Notes: generated by a model not told the origin, from the letters alone. 6,841 nucleotides of DNA from Clostridiales bacterium (GCA_003343815.1 QAKL01000117.1:1-6841), one strand, 5' to 3'; counted from the stretch's first letter, positions 1 through 5,827 are shown. Made by a program: numbers and translations.

Positions 1-372
1 ATTGCAGGTATCATCGCCATGCGCCCGAAATACATCGTTTTCGACGAGCCGACCGCTATGCTTGACCCCCAAGGCCGCCGCGAAGTCATCCAAACCATGC
101 AAAAATTAAACAAAGAAGAACACATCACAATTATCAATATCACCCACTATATGGAGGAAGCAGTCTTAGCCGACCGCATCATCGTCATGGATAAGGGCGA
201 TATCGCCCTCACAGGCACGCCGCGCGAAGTATTTGCGCAGGTTGATACTTTAAAAAAGCTGCGCTTGGACGTCCCGGTCGTAACTGAGCTGGCGCAAAGC
301 CTGCCTGCGGAAATGCACCTCCCCCACGATATTTTGACTATAGACGAACTGGTGGTGAATTTATGCCGTTAG
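1..372 (+). CDS. ecfA1: Energy-coupling factor transporter ATPase EcfA1, 3' part (5' end outside window)
   Basis: This is the C-terminal 123 codons of an ABC ATPase. The frame is open to the left edge, so the methionine at base 19 is internal and not a start. Visible elements are the Walker B and D-loop region (YIVFDEPTAMLDP, about residues 11-23 of the fragment) and the H-loop histidine in NITHYMEEA. The EcfA-type C-terminal domain follows, with the sequence LDVPVVTELA also seen in the next gene. Walker A and the signature motif lie upstream of the window. EcfA1 pairs with EcfA2 to power vitamin or metal uptake through EcfT and exchangeable S components at the cytoplasmic membrane. Being first of two tandem EcfA genes before ecfT makes it EcfA1 (CbiO1). 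Its stop overlaps the ecfA2 start by 10 bases, suggesting translational coupling. Confidence 0.95.
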   Translation: MAGIIAMRPKYIVFDEPTAMLDPQGRREVIQTMQKLNKEEHITIINITHYMEEAVLADRIIVMDKGDIALTGTPREVFAQVDTLKKLRLDVPVVTELAQSLPAEMHLPHDILTIDELVVNLCR

Positions 373-1241
373 AATTAAAAAACGTTTCCTACATCTATCA
401 GCCCAATACTCCAAACGAAAGCACTGCCTTAAACAACATCTCGCTCACCATTAACGACGGCGAATTTATCGGCATTATCGGTCACACCGGCAGCGGCAAG
501 TCAACCTTGGTTCAGCTTTTATGCGGACTTTTAGCGCCGACAAGCGGACAAGTTTTTATTGACGGTGTGGATATTAACGCCAAAGATACCTCCAAAGCGG
601 AACGCAAAAAGCACCGTCTCCAAGTCGGCATGGTTTTTCAATACCCCGAGCATCAATTATTCGAAGAAACGGTCATCGCCGATATCGCTTTCGGTCCGAA
701 AAATTTAGGATTTGCAGAAAAAGAAGCGCGCGCTCTGGCGAAATCCGCCATGAAAACCGTCGGACTGTCCGCTGATTTGGCAAAATCCTCGCCCTTTGAT
801 TTATCAGGCGGTCAAAAGCGCCGCGTAGCAATCGCCGGCGTCCTCGCGATGAATCCGAAATATTTGATCCTAGACGAGCCTACTGCGGGATTAGACCCCC
901 AAGGGCGAGAGGAAATATTAGCAGAGGTGCAAAGCCTGCGGCAAAAGCTCGGCATCACCGTCATTTTAGTTTCCCACAGCATGGACGATGTCGCGCGCTT
1001 TGCCGACCGCCTGCTCGTTTTAAACGATAGTCAGTTGTATATGCAGGGCACGTCGCAGGAAATATTCGCTCGTGCCGAGGAAATGCGCGCCTTAGGCTTA
1101 GATATCCCCGTAGTGACCGCGATTTTAAAGCGCCTCGCCCAAGAGGGCTGGGATATTGATACCTCTATCGTCGATTTAGATCAAGCGCGCGCGGAAATCA
1201 CCCGTGCCTGGCGCCAAAAAGGAGGGCATAAATCATGCTGA
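363..1241 (+). CDS. ecfA2: Energy-coupling factor transporter ATPase EcfA2
   Basis: This is a complete 292-residue ABC ATPase, a normal length for EcfA2. Motifs in order are Walker A GHTGSGKST (residues 40-48), Q-loop Q93 in VFQYPEHQLF, signature LSGGQKRR (147-154), Walker B YLILDEPTAGLD (167-178) and H-loop H205 in LVSHSMDD. The C-terminal LDIPVVTAIL resembles the end of the preceding EcfA1. It forms the ATP-hydrolysing heterodimer with EcfA1 and binds the coupling helices of EcfT. The ATG lies inside the 3' end of ecfA1 and has only a weak G-rich site upstream, so it is probably translated by coupling to ecfA1. Its own end overlaps the ecfT start by 7 bases. The symbol rests on motif content and gene order; nothing looks defective. 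Confidence 0.97.
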   Translation: MPLELKNVSYIYQPNTPNESTALNNISLTINDGEFIGIIGHTGSGKSTLVQLLCGLLAPTSGQVFIDGVDINAKDTSKAERKKHRLQVGMVFQYPEHQLFEETVIADIAFGPKNLGFAEKEARALAKSAMKTVGLSADLAKSSPFDLSGGQKRRVAIAGVLAMNPKYLILDEPTAGLDPQGREEILAEVQSLRQKLGITVILVSHSMDDVARFADRLLVLNDSQLYMQGTSQEIFARAEEMRALGLDIPVVTAILKRLAQEGWDIDTSIVDLDQARAEITRAWRQKGGHKSC

Positions 1242-2035
1242 AAGATATTACTATCGGGCAGTACCTCCCAGGAAATTCTCTCCTGCACCGCATGGATCCG
1301 CGCAGCAAAATAAACGGCATCCTCTTTTACATGATTGCCCTTTTTGTTATCAATAACTTTACAGGTTTTTGGTTCATGCTCGGGATTTCCTTAATCCTGA
1401 TTCTTTTAAGCCGTATCCCCCTAAGCTACTTTTTAAAAGGTATCAAACCTTTGTTAGTCATTATTATTTTAACCGTGCTTTTGCAGGCGTTTATGACCCC
1501 CGGCGAAATCGTCTGGCAGTGGAAATTTCTCCACGCGACCAAAGAAGGCTTAACCATGGCACTTTTCATGGGAACGCGCTTAGTATTATTGGTAAGCATC
1601 ACTTCCTTGCTCACGCTCACGACCACACCGATCGTTTTGACCGACGGTATTGAACAAATGCTTAATCCCTTTAAAAAAATCGGCGTCCCGGCGCACGAGT
1701 TAGCCATGATGATGACCATTGCTCTGCGTTTTATCCCGACCTTGATCGAGGAAACCGACAAAATCATGAAAGCGCAAGCCGCCCGCGGCGCCGATTTCGA
1801 AAGCGGCAATTTAATCAAACGCGTCAAAGCTTTAGTGCCGATTTTAGTTCCCTTGTTTTTAAGCGCGTTCAAGCGTGCCGACGAATTGGCTCTCGCCATG
1901 GAGGCGCGCGGCTACCACGGCGGCGAAGGACGTACCAGATTAAAGGAATTAAAATTTGCTACATTAGACTACGCCGCATTTATAGCCTCCGCGCTCATTT
2001 TAGCGCTTGCTGTAGTCAGCAGAATCTACTTTTGA
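1235..2035 (+). CDS. ecfT: Energy-coupling factor transporter transmembrane protein EcfT
   Basis: This is a complete 266-residue membrane protein, the usual EcfT length. The N-terminus has the typical TIGQYLPGNSLLHRMDPRSK pattern (residues 5-24). Hydrophobic segments lie near residues 27-59, 69-86, 104-130 and 246-262. Two Ala-Arg-Gly motifs, at 183-185 (QAARGADF) and 224-226 (MEARGYHG), are the hallmarks of the two coupling helices that dock onto EcfA1 and EcfA2. EcfT links the ATPases to interchangeable S components for vitamins or metals; no S component is encoded in this window, as expected for a shared module. A strong Shine-Dalgarno (GGAGGG, 1221-1226) sits 8 bases before the ATG. The alternative reading frames over this gene have no family resemblance. 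Confidence 0.96.
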   Translation: MLKDITIGQYLPGNSLLHRMDPRSKINGILFYMIALFVINNFTGFWFMLGISLILILLSRIPLSYFLKGIKPLLVIIILTVLLQAFMTPGEIVWQWKFLHATKEGLTMALFMGTRLVLLVSITSLLTLTTTPIVLTDGIEQMLNPFKKIGVPAHELAMMMTIALRFIPTLIEETDKIMKAQAARGADFESGNLIKRVKALVPILVPLFLSAFKRADELALAMEARGYHGGEGRTRLKELKFATLDYAAFIASALILALAVVSRIYF

Positions 2036-2041
2036 GGTGCG
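2034..2041 (+). promoter_or_regulatory. Ribosome binding site that sets the truA start
   Basis: A GAGGTG element at about 2034-2039 overlaps the ecfT stop and sits about 4 bases before the ATG at 2044. It supports that ATG rather than the in-frame TTG at 2032, which would place the start upstream of this site and inside ecfT. Confidence 0.6.
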
Positions 2042-2043
2042 CG

Positions 2044-2784
2044 ATGAATACCTATAAACTCACTATCCAATACGAGGGCACCAATTATCAAGGCTGGCAA
2101 AAGCAAAACGGCTCCCACGCCCCGACTATTCAAGGATTTGTCGAAAGCGCTTTAAGCGACCTTTTGCAAAAAGAAACGACTATCACAGGCGCCGGCCGCA
2201 CCGACAGCGGTGTCCATGCCTTGGCGCAGGCCGCCAGCTTTCGCGCAGAAACCAAAATCACGCCTGAAAGCCTCCTGCGCGCGCTCAATGTACGATTGCC
2301 TGAGGATATCGCCATTACCGATGTCCAAATCATGCCCGACAGCTTTCACGCGCAAAAAGACGCCCGCGGCAAGCACTACCGCTACTATGTCTACGAGGGC
2401 AAAATCCCCCGCACCGTCGGTCGCCAATATTTCTATCAATTCACCTATCCGCTAAAGGAGTCTCTTTTGCGTCCAGTTCTGCCCCTTTTGGAGGGTACAC
2501 ATGATTTTAGCGCTTTTTGTGCCTCCGGCAGCGACGTTTTAACCAAAGAGCGCACGATTTATAAAATAACTCTCACACATCACGATAAATGGTGGATTTT
2601 CGATTTTTACGGCGCAGGATTTTTGCGCAATATGGTGCGCATCATGGTAGGCTCCTTTCTGGAAATCGCCGCGGGCACGCTTTCCCCTGAGGCGATAACT
2701 CTCGCCTTGGCAACAGGCAGACGCGACGTCTTGGGACGTACCGCTCCACCACATGGATTGTGGCTTATGGAAGTCTACTATTAA
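2044..2784 (+). CDS. truA: tRNA pseudouridine(38-40) synthase TruA
   Basis: This 246-residue protein isomerises uridines 38, 39 and 40 in the anticodon stem-loop of tRNAs to pseudouridine. The N-terminus MNTYKLTIQYEGTNYQGWQ is typical of the family. The catalytic aspartate is D54 in GAGRTDSGVHA (about residues 49-59). Further conserved parts are the DFSAFCASGS segment, GAGFLRNMVRIMVG, and the C-terminal GRTAPPHGLWLMEVYY, a normal family ending, so the gene appears intact. I chose the ATG at 2044 because the family protein starts there and a Shine-Dalgarno lies just upstream; the in-frame TTG at 2032 would add four unsupported residues. It follows ecfT by 8 bases in the conserved ecfA1-ecfA2-ecfT-truA order, so it is probably the last working gene of that operon here. 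Confidence 0.97.
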   Translation: MNTYKLTIQYEGTNYQGWQKQNGSHAPTIQGFVESALSDLLQKETTITGAGRTDSGVHALAQAASFRAETKITPESLLRALNVRLPEDIAITDVQIMPDSFHAQKDARGKHYRYYVYEGKIPRTVGRQYFYQFTYPLKESLLRPVLPLLEGTHDFSAFCASGSDVLTKERTIYKITLTHHDKWWIFDFYGAGFLRNMVRIMVGSFLEIAAGTLSPEAITLALATGRRDVLGRTAPPHGLWLMEVYY

Positions 2785-3465
2785 TCTTACGCTCGGGTAT
2801 GGCGATGGGCGCCAGCTGGCTTTTCGTCTATGAAGCTTACGTCCAATTAGGCGTCAGTATCGCCTCACTGCTATTTTATTGCGGTCCGGTCATTGTCATG
2901 GCACTCTCGACCGTCATTTTCAGCGAAAAACTCAGCAAAAACAAAATTTCAGGCTTTATCGCTGTTATCATCGGCATATTTCTCATTAACGGACAGGAGC
3001 TTAGTCACAGCGCTAATCTCTGGGGACTATTCTGCGGAAGCATGGCTGCCGTGACCTACGCCCTTATGATTATTTTCAACAAAAAAAGCAGAGCACATCA
3101 CGGGACCGGCTAACAGCATGGTGCAGTTATTTGCAGGACTTTTAGTCGGCATCATTTTTCTCGCCATTAAAGGTGAACATACACTCGACATCGACAGCAC
3201 AAGCTGGTTTTGGATCCTTATTTTAGGCTTGGTTAATACCGGATTAGGTTGCTATTTATATTTTTCCCCGATGAATGTCCTTTCTGTGCAAACTGTCGCC
3301 GTCTGCGGCTATTTAGAGCCTTTAAGCGCAGTAATTTTCGCCGCAGTATTCCTGCATGAGCAGATGGAGCTGGTGCAAATCATTGGCGCCGTTTTAATCA
3401 TCGGCGGGGCGGTTTACTGCGAGCTAAGCGGCTCAAAAACAAAAAATTATCATAAAAATGCTTAA
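2785..3465 (+). pseudogene. DMT-superfamily (EamA) permease, N-terminally truncated and frameshifted
   Basis: Two adjacent open frames are pieces of one drug/metabolite transporter (EamA) protein. The first ends at 3113 and contains the end of EamA repeat 1 (SLLFYCGPVIVMALSTVIFS, EKLSKNKISGF). The second begins about 3088 and contains repeat 2, with VNTGLGCYLYFS and VCGYLEPLSAVIFAAVFLHE. Dropping one A from the seven-A run at 3081-3087 joins them as NKKAEHITGPANSMVQLFAG, a continuous family-like sequence, so a single-base insertion is the likely break. The N-terminus is also missing: recognisable sequence starts with LILRSGMAMGASW right at the end of truA, and about 55-65 residues with the first membrane helices are absent compared with usual lengths near 290-300. 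There is no convincing start codon or ribosome binding site. The family exports small metabolites, but the substrate cannot be told. Residual translation from a GTG at 2760 is possible; a functional transporter is unlikely. Confidence 0.85.
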
Positions 3466-3481
3466 AAATCGAGAAAAACTC

Positions 3482-3510
3482 TTGACAAGCATACACAAAA
3501 TGTGTAAAAT
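3482..3510 (+). promoter_or_regulatory. Sigma-A-type promoter for rplM-rpsI
   Basis: A perfect -35 TTGACA at 3482-3487 is separated by 17 bases from a -10 TAAAAT at 3505-3510, five of six matches to TATAAT. Transcription should begin around 3517-3518, giving a leader of about 94 bases before rplM. The promoter sits after the broken permease and so gives rplM-rpsI expression independent of the ecf-truA operon. The spacer holds a palindrome that is listed separately. Confidence 0.85.
3492..3506. promoter_or_regulatory. 15-bp dyad TACACA-AAA-TGTGTA in the promoter spacer, possible operator
   Basis: Six bases on each side of an AAA centre are perfectly complementary. The dyad lies between the -35 and -10 elements and overlaps the first two bases of the -10, where a bound repressor would block RNA polymerase. 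It does not match consensus sites I know well (Rex, NrdR, CopY, FNR). A/T-rich promoter DNA can form such dyads by chance, so an operator role is inference. Confidence 0.35.
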
Positions 3511-3516
3511 ATTTAA

Positions 3517-3610
3517 GCATGAGTTTATAAAGCTATTAGTCTGATCCAGAGCCCCGGATTCAGCCTATATAAAAAACTATCTTGTTTGATTATTCTAAGG
3601 AGGGAATCCG
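3517..3610 (+). promoter_or_regulatory. Structured rplM 5' leader, probable L13 autoregulatory leader
   Basis: About 94 bases separate the predicted transcription start from rplM. CTGATCC (3541-3547) can pair with GGATTCAG (3556-3563) around the loop AGAGCCCC, with one bulged base. A possible closing stem is TTTATA (3524-3529) with TATAAA (3568-3573). In competition, CGGATTC (3555-3561) is perfectly complementary to GAATCCG (3604-3610), which begins at the last G of the Shine-Dalgarno AAGGAGGG (3597-3604) and runs up to the ATG. The second pairing should hinder translation start, and the first would prevent it. An L13-leader RNA family upstream of rplM is known in Firmicutes, where L13 is thought to regulate its own synthesis. 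I could not align this sequence to that family, so membership is inferred from position and structure. Confidence 0.55.
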
Positions 3611-4048
3611 ATGCGTACCACATATATGGCTAAACCCAATGAGGTTGAGAAAAAATGGTATGTTATTGATGCAGCAGGCAAACCGCTCGGTCGTGTTGCT
3701 ACCGCAGCTGCTACTATTTTAAGAGGCAAACATAAGCCTACCTTTACCCCCAATGTTGACTGCGGGGATTATGTTATCATCATCAATGCTAAAGACGCTG
3801 TATTGACCGGCAATAAACTGGACAATAAATTATATCGTCATCACAGCCGTCATCCCGGCGGTTTGAAAAGCATCACCTACAAAACTTTGATGGCTGAGAA
3901 ACCTGAAAAAGCTATGGAAGAAGCAGTTAAAGGTATGTTGCCGCATAATCGTTTAGGTCGCGCAATGTACAGAAAATTAAACGTATACGCCGGCAGTGAG
4001 CATGAGCATCAGGCTCAAAAACCGGAAGTTTACCAAATCGAAGGTTAA
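3611..4048 (+). CDS. rplM: Large ribosomal subunit protein uL13 (L13)
   Basis: This is a complete 145-residue L13, the same length as in many Bacillota. Recognisable blocks are the start MRTTYMAKPNEVEKKW, the LGRVAT..A..LRGKHKP region (residues 27-43), GDYVIIINA, HHSRHPGGLKS, the GMLPHNRLGR..Y.KL signature and the ending AQKPEVYQIEG. L13 is an early assembly protein of the 50S subunit and binds 23S rRNA. A strong Shine-Dalgarno AAGGAGGG (3597-3604) is 6 bases before the ATG and fixes the start. It is transcribed from its own promoter at 3482-3510 together with rpsI, and probably subject to control by the structured leader. Confidence 0.98.
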   Translation: MRTTYMAKPNEVEKKWYVIDAAGKPLGRVATAAATILRGKHKPTFTPNVDCGDYVIIINAKDAVLTGNKLDNKLYRHHSRHPGGLKSITYKTLMAEKPEKAMEEAVKGMLPHNRLGRAMYRKLNVYAGSEHEHQAQKPEVYQIEG

Positions 4049-4062
4049 GGAGGATCTTAAAA

Positions 4063-4455
4063 ATGGCACAAATTCAATATTACGGTACAGGCCGTCGTAA
4101 ATCCTCGGTAGCCAGAGTCAGATTGGTACCCGGTAACGGCGAAGTAATCATTAACGGTAAAAAAGTAGACGCTTATTTCGGCAAGAAAACCTTGGAAATG
4201 ATCGTCAGACAGCCTTTGGTTTTAACTCAAACCGAAAGCCGCTTAGACGTAATTGCTAAAGTAGAGGGTGGCGGTGTATCCGGTCAAGCCGGTGCAGTTC
4301 GCTTGGGCATCTCCAGAGCATTAGTAAAAATGGACGCCGAGTTACGCCCGGTATTAAAACGTGCAGGCTTCATGACTCGCGACCAGAGAATGAAAGAAAG
4401 AAAAAAATACGGCTTAAAAGCAGCGAGACGTGCTCCGCAGTTCTCCAAACGTTAA
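4063..4455 (+). CDS. rpsI: Small ribosomal subunit protein uS9 (S9)
   Basis: This is a complete 130-residue S9 of normal length. It begins with YYGTGRRKSSVARVRLVPG and has the GGGVSGQAGAVRLGISRAL block (about residues 70-88). It ends with the basic tail KKYGLKAARRAPQFSKR, whose C-terminal arginine is known to reach the P-site tRNA in the 30S subunit. It lies 14 bases after rplM; the Shine-Dalgarno AAGGAGGA (4047-4054) overlaps the rplM stop codon, so the two are co-transcribed and probably translated in a balanced way. A strong terminator follows. Nothing is unusual. Confidence 0.98.
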   Translation: MAQIQYYGTGRRKSSVARVRLVPGNGEVIINGKKVDAYFGKKTLEMIVRQPLVLTQTESRLDVIAKVEGGGVSGQAGAVRLGISRALVKMDAELRPVLKRAGFMTRDQRMKERKKYGLKAARRAPQFSKR

Positions 4456-4475
4456 TCGTATTTTCGCAAAAATTT

Positions 4476-4510
4476 ATCCCAAGGACAAAGATCCTTGGGA
4501 TTTTTTTATT
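4476..4510 (+). terminator. Intrinsic terminator after rpsI, possibly bidirectional
   Basis: A perfect 10-bp stem, ATCCCAAGGA (4476-4485) with TCCTTGGGAT (4492-4501), closes a CAAAGA loop and is followed by seven T (4501-4507). It ends the rplM-rpsI transcript. On the minus strand the same hairpin is followed, three bases on, by five T (complement of 4468-4472), so it may also stop the convergent zinc-ribbon transcript. Confidence 0.93.
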
Positions 4511-4519
4511 ATATGCTTT

Positions 4520-4591
4520 TTAAACAGTTTCTCGCCACGCCTCATCTAAATCATCGACTTCTAAATATATCAAAAAGCCGCCTTTTACCTT
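4520..4591 (-). pseudogene. Possible remnant of a VOC/glyoxalase-family gene
   Basis: On the minus strand, 23 sense codons followed by a stop at 4520-4522 encode KVKGGFLIYLEVDDLDEAW plus four more residues. The pattern of a hydrophobic strand, then E-V-D-D-L/I-D-E-A, is common in VOC (vicinal oxygen chelate, glyoxalase/bleomycin-resistance) proteins, where it is followed by a long helix. Here the frame has a stop just upstream (4592-4594) and another right after it, and there is no start codon or ribosome binding site, so at most it is a fragment. A different frame upstream reads MNLKFIK, reminiscent of VOC N-termini, but this is too short to weigh. Chance resemblance cannot be excluded for so few residues. 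Together with 4592-4632, where I see nothing, this fills the gap between the terminator and the zinc-ribbon gene. Confidence 0.3.
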
Positions 4592-4632
4592 TTAATAAAT
4601 TTTAAATTCATTATTTTTGGCAAAAACCTGCC

Positions 4633-4989
4633 TTACTCAAATGTAGCTGGGGTATCCCGCTTGATCCCATCGTCGCCAATCAGTCCAATTTCTCCCAACA
4701 ACCAGCTGAACATTTCACAAACTTTAGCTGTATTTAGCAACTCGCTTCTCTCATTTTCCTCCATATCCAAAAAATAATTAAACTGTATCTCATCAATAAA
4801 TTTCGATGCTAAATTGTAAATCTCTTTCTCCGTACCATACTCGATCTTATGGCAATGCTCACAGAACATTTCCACATCATGTCCGCCATACGGATCATAG
4901 ACTACTACTTTCATTTTTAATTCACCGCCGCATTGCTTACATACACAGCGCTTCATTCTCCTGCGGTCATCATCGGTTATATTTCCCAT
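4633..4989 (-). CDS. Small zinc-ribbon protein of unknown function
   Basis: This complete 118-residue protein has no family name I recognise. Residues 17-20 (CKQC) and 43-46 (CEHC) form two Cys-x2-Cys pairs 23 residues apart, typical of a zinc ribbon; an extra Cys is at 15. Between them is a short strand-rich stretch (LKMKVVVYDPYGGHDVEMF). The C-terminal half is acidic and predicted helical (about residues 55-103), without clear membrane segments, so it is probably cytoplasmic. The ATG is fixed by a strong Shine-Dalgarno, AAAGGAGGAG, complementary to 4994-5003. It starts 18 bases after the ABC ATPase stop, so the two are very likely co-transcribed and perhaps functionally linked. A role in nucleic-acid or protein binding is possible for any zinc ribbon, but no function is assigned. 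Confidence 0.8.
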   Translation of the reverse strand: MGNITDDDRRRMKRCVCKQCGGELKMKVVVYDPYGGHDVEMFCEHCHKIEYGTEKEIYNLASKFIDEIQFNYFLDMEENERSELLNTAKVCEMFSWLLGEIGLIGDDGIKRDTPATFE

Positions 4990-5007
4990 TTTTCTCCTCC
5001 TTTCAAG

Positions 5008-5772
5008 TCACACACAAATATCTGCATAGCCTTTGTCCCAACTGACATCTACTTTTCTGCCTAAGAAATTACTCATATTCTCTGATGCAAATACTTTTGT
5101 CAATTTTCCTTGAGCGTAAGCCTTGCCTTGCTTAAGTAATAAAGCATGGGTATACTCGGAAGTGATTTCACTGCTTTGATGTGTCACACAAACTATAGTT
5201 TTATCTCCGCTCTTCTTCCACTCATTTAATATTTCTTTTGTTTCTATCTTACCCAAAATATCTAGTCCATTAAAAGGCTCGTCTAAAAGTAAAATATCCG
5301 GATTGGTAATCAAGGCTCTAGCCCACAGCACCTTTTGTCGTTGACCCGACGAAAGGGTATCAAAAGGATACTGCCATTTTCCTTTTAAACCCAAAGAATT
5401 TAGCAATACTTTTGCTTTTCTGATATCAGCTGCTTGTATATCAACTCCCGCACCCAACTTTCCATGCAAAGCACTCAAAACAATATCCAAATTACTCTCA
5501 GCCCGATAACAATTGCCGAAAAAAGATGCGCTGATAAACCCACATTTCTTTCGCCAGTCTACTTTTGTCGATTGCTCCAACAAGACATCGTCGACATATA
5601 TCTGCCCCTTACTCGCTCCCAAATATCCTGCCAAAGCACTCATAAGCGTGGTTTTGCCGCAACCGTTCAAACCATACAAAATCCAACTTTCTTGTTTTTT
5701 AATCTCCCAGTCCAATTTTTCCACAATTGTATGCATACCACGCTTAATCGTAATATTTTCAGCTCGTATCAT
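5008..5772 (-). CDS. ABC transporter ATP-binding protein, YlmA/ModF-like
   Basis: This is a 254-residue single ABC ATPase domain. Motifs are Walker A GLNGCGKTT (residues 34-42), signature LSSGQ (140-144), Walker B ILLLDEP (160-166) and H-loop H198 in CVTHQSSE. The order SWILYGLNGCGKTT, the AGY after Walker A and the LDIVLSALHGKLG segment recall the YlmA/ModF group of stand-alone ATPases. Where most importers have the Q-loop glutamine, this protein reads GFISASFF (78-85), with no glutamine, a variation I also associate with that group. I chose the ATG at 5772 because AAGGAG (complement of 5781-5786) lies 8 bases upstream; the in-frame TTG at 5790 lies within or before this site. No membrane partner or binding protein is encoded here, so the substrate, or whether it transports at all, is unknown. 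It is followed closely by the zinc-ribbon gene. Confidence 0.88.
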   Translation of the reverse strand: MIRAENITIKRGMHTIVEKLDWEIKKQESWILYGLNGCGKTTLMSALAGYLGASKGQIYVDDVLLEQSTKVDWRKKCGFISASFFGNCYRAESNLDIVLSALHGKLGAGVDIQAADIRKAKVLLNSLGLKGKWQYPFDTLSSGQRQKVLWARALITNPDILLLDEPFNGLDILGKIETKEILNEWKKSGDKTIVCVTHQSSEITSEYTHALLLKQGKAYAQGKLTKVFASENMSNFLGRKVDVSWDKGYADICV

Positions 5773-5780
5773 TATTTCAT

Positions 5781-5786
5781 CTCCTT
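5781..5786 (-). promoter_or_regulatory. Ribosome binding site deciding the ABC ATPase start
   Basis: Read on the minus strand this is AAGGAG, 8 bases before the ATG at 5772-5770. It excludes the upstream TTG at 5790 as the start. It lies only about 5 bases beyond the terminator-like hairpin at 5791-5827. Confidence 0.7.
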
Positions 5787-5827
5787 TCAAAAAGAGAGCA
5801 TAAACCCTAAAAGTATATGCTCTCTTT
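5786..5827 (-). terminator. Terminator-like hairpin after the phosphodiesterase gene
   Basis: A perfect 12-bp inverted repeat, AAAGAGAGCATA at 5791-5802 and TATGCTCTCTTT at 5816-5827, encloses a 13-base loop. On the minus strand the stem ends in CTCTTT and continues TT, giving a run of five U, as in an intrinsic terminator for the gene ending at 5864. The U run touches the ribosome binding site of the ABC ATPase gene. That gene therefore either depends on read-through or has a promoter in the 91-base gap; I see only a weak candidate there (TTGAAT, complement of 5840-5845, with no well-spaced -10). Confidence 0.75.

Noticed and set aside
1426..1899. Long minus-strand open frame of 157 codons across ecfT
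   Set aside because: It is a shadow of the well-supported ecfT gene, shows no family motifs and has no ribosome binding site logic.
2032..2043. In-frame TTG start four codons upstream for truA
   Set aside because: It would begin inside the ecfT stop region and before the Shine-Dalgarno; family proteins start at the following ATG.
3081..3090. Programmed ribosomal frameshifting at the seven-A run
   Set aside because: The common -1 shift at A-rich slippery sites leads to the wrong frame here, there is no obvious stimulatory structure, and the gene also lacks its N-terminus.
4619..4632. GGCA-TGCC mini-hairpin after the zinc-ribbon gene as its terminator
   Set aside because: It has only four base pairs and no U run on the minus strand; the strong hairpin at 4476-4501 is a better candidate.
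4633..5772. Recent horizontal transfer of the ATPase/zinc-ribbon pair based on its more A/T-rich look
   Set aside because: Base content differs only moderately by eye, and there are no mobile-element genes, tRNA or direct repeats at the edges to support transfer.
5773..5790. In-frame TTG start six codons upstream for the ABC ATPase
   Set aside because: The AAGGAG site lies between it and the ATG at 5772, and the ATPase fold begins at the ATG.
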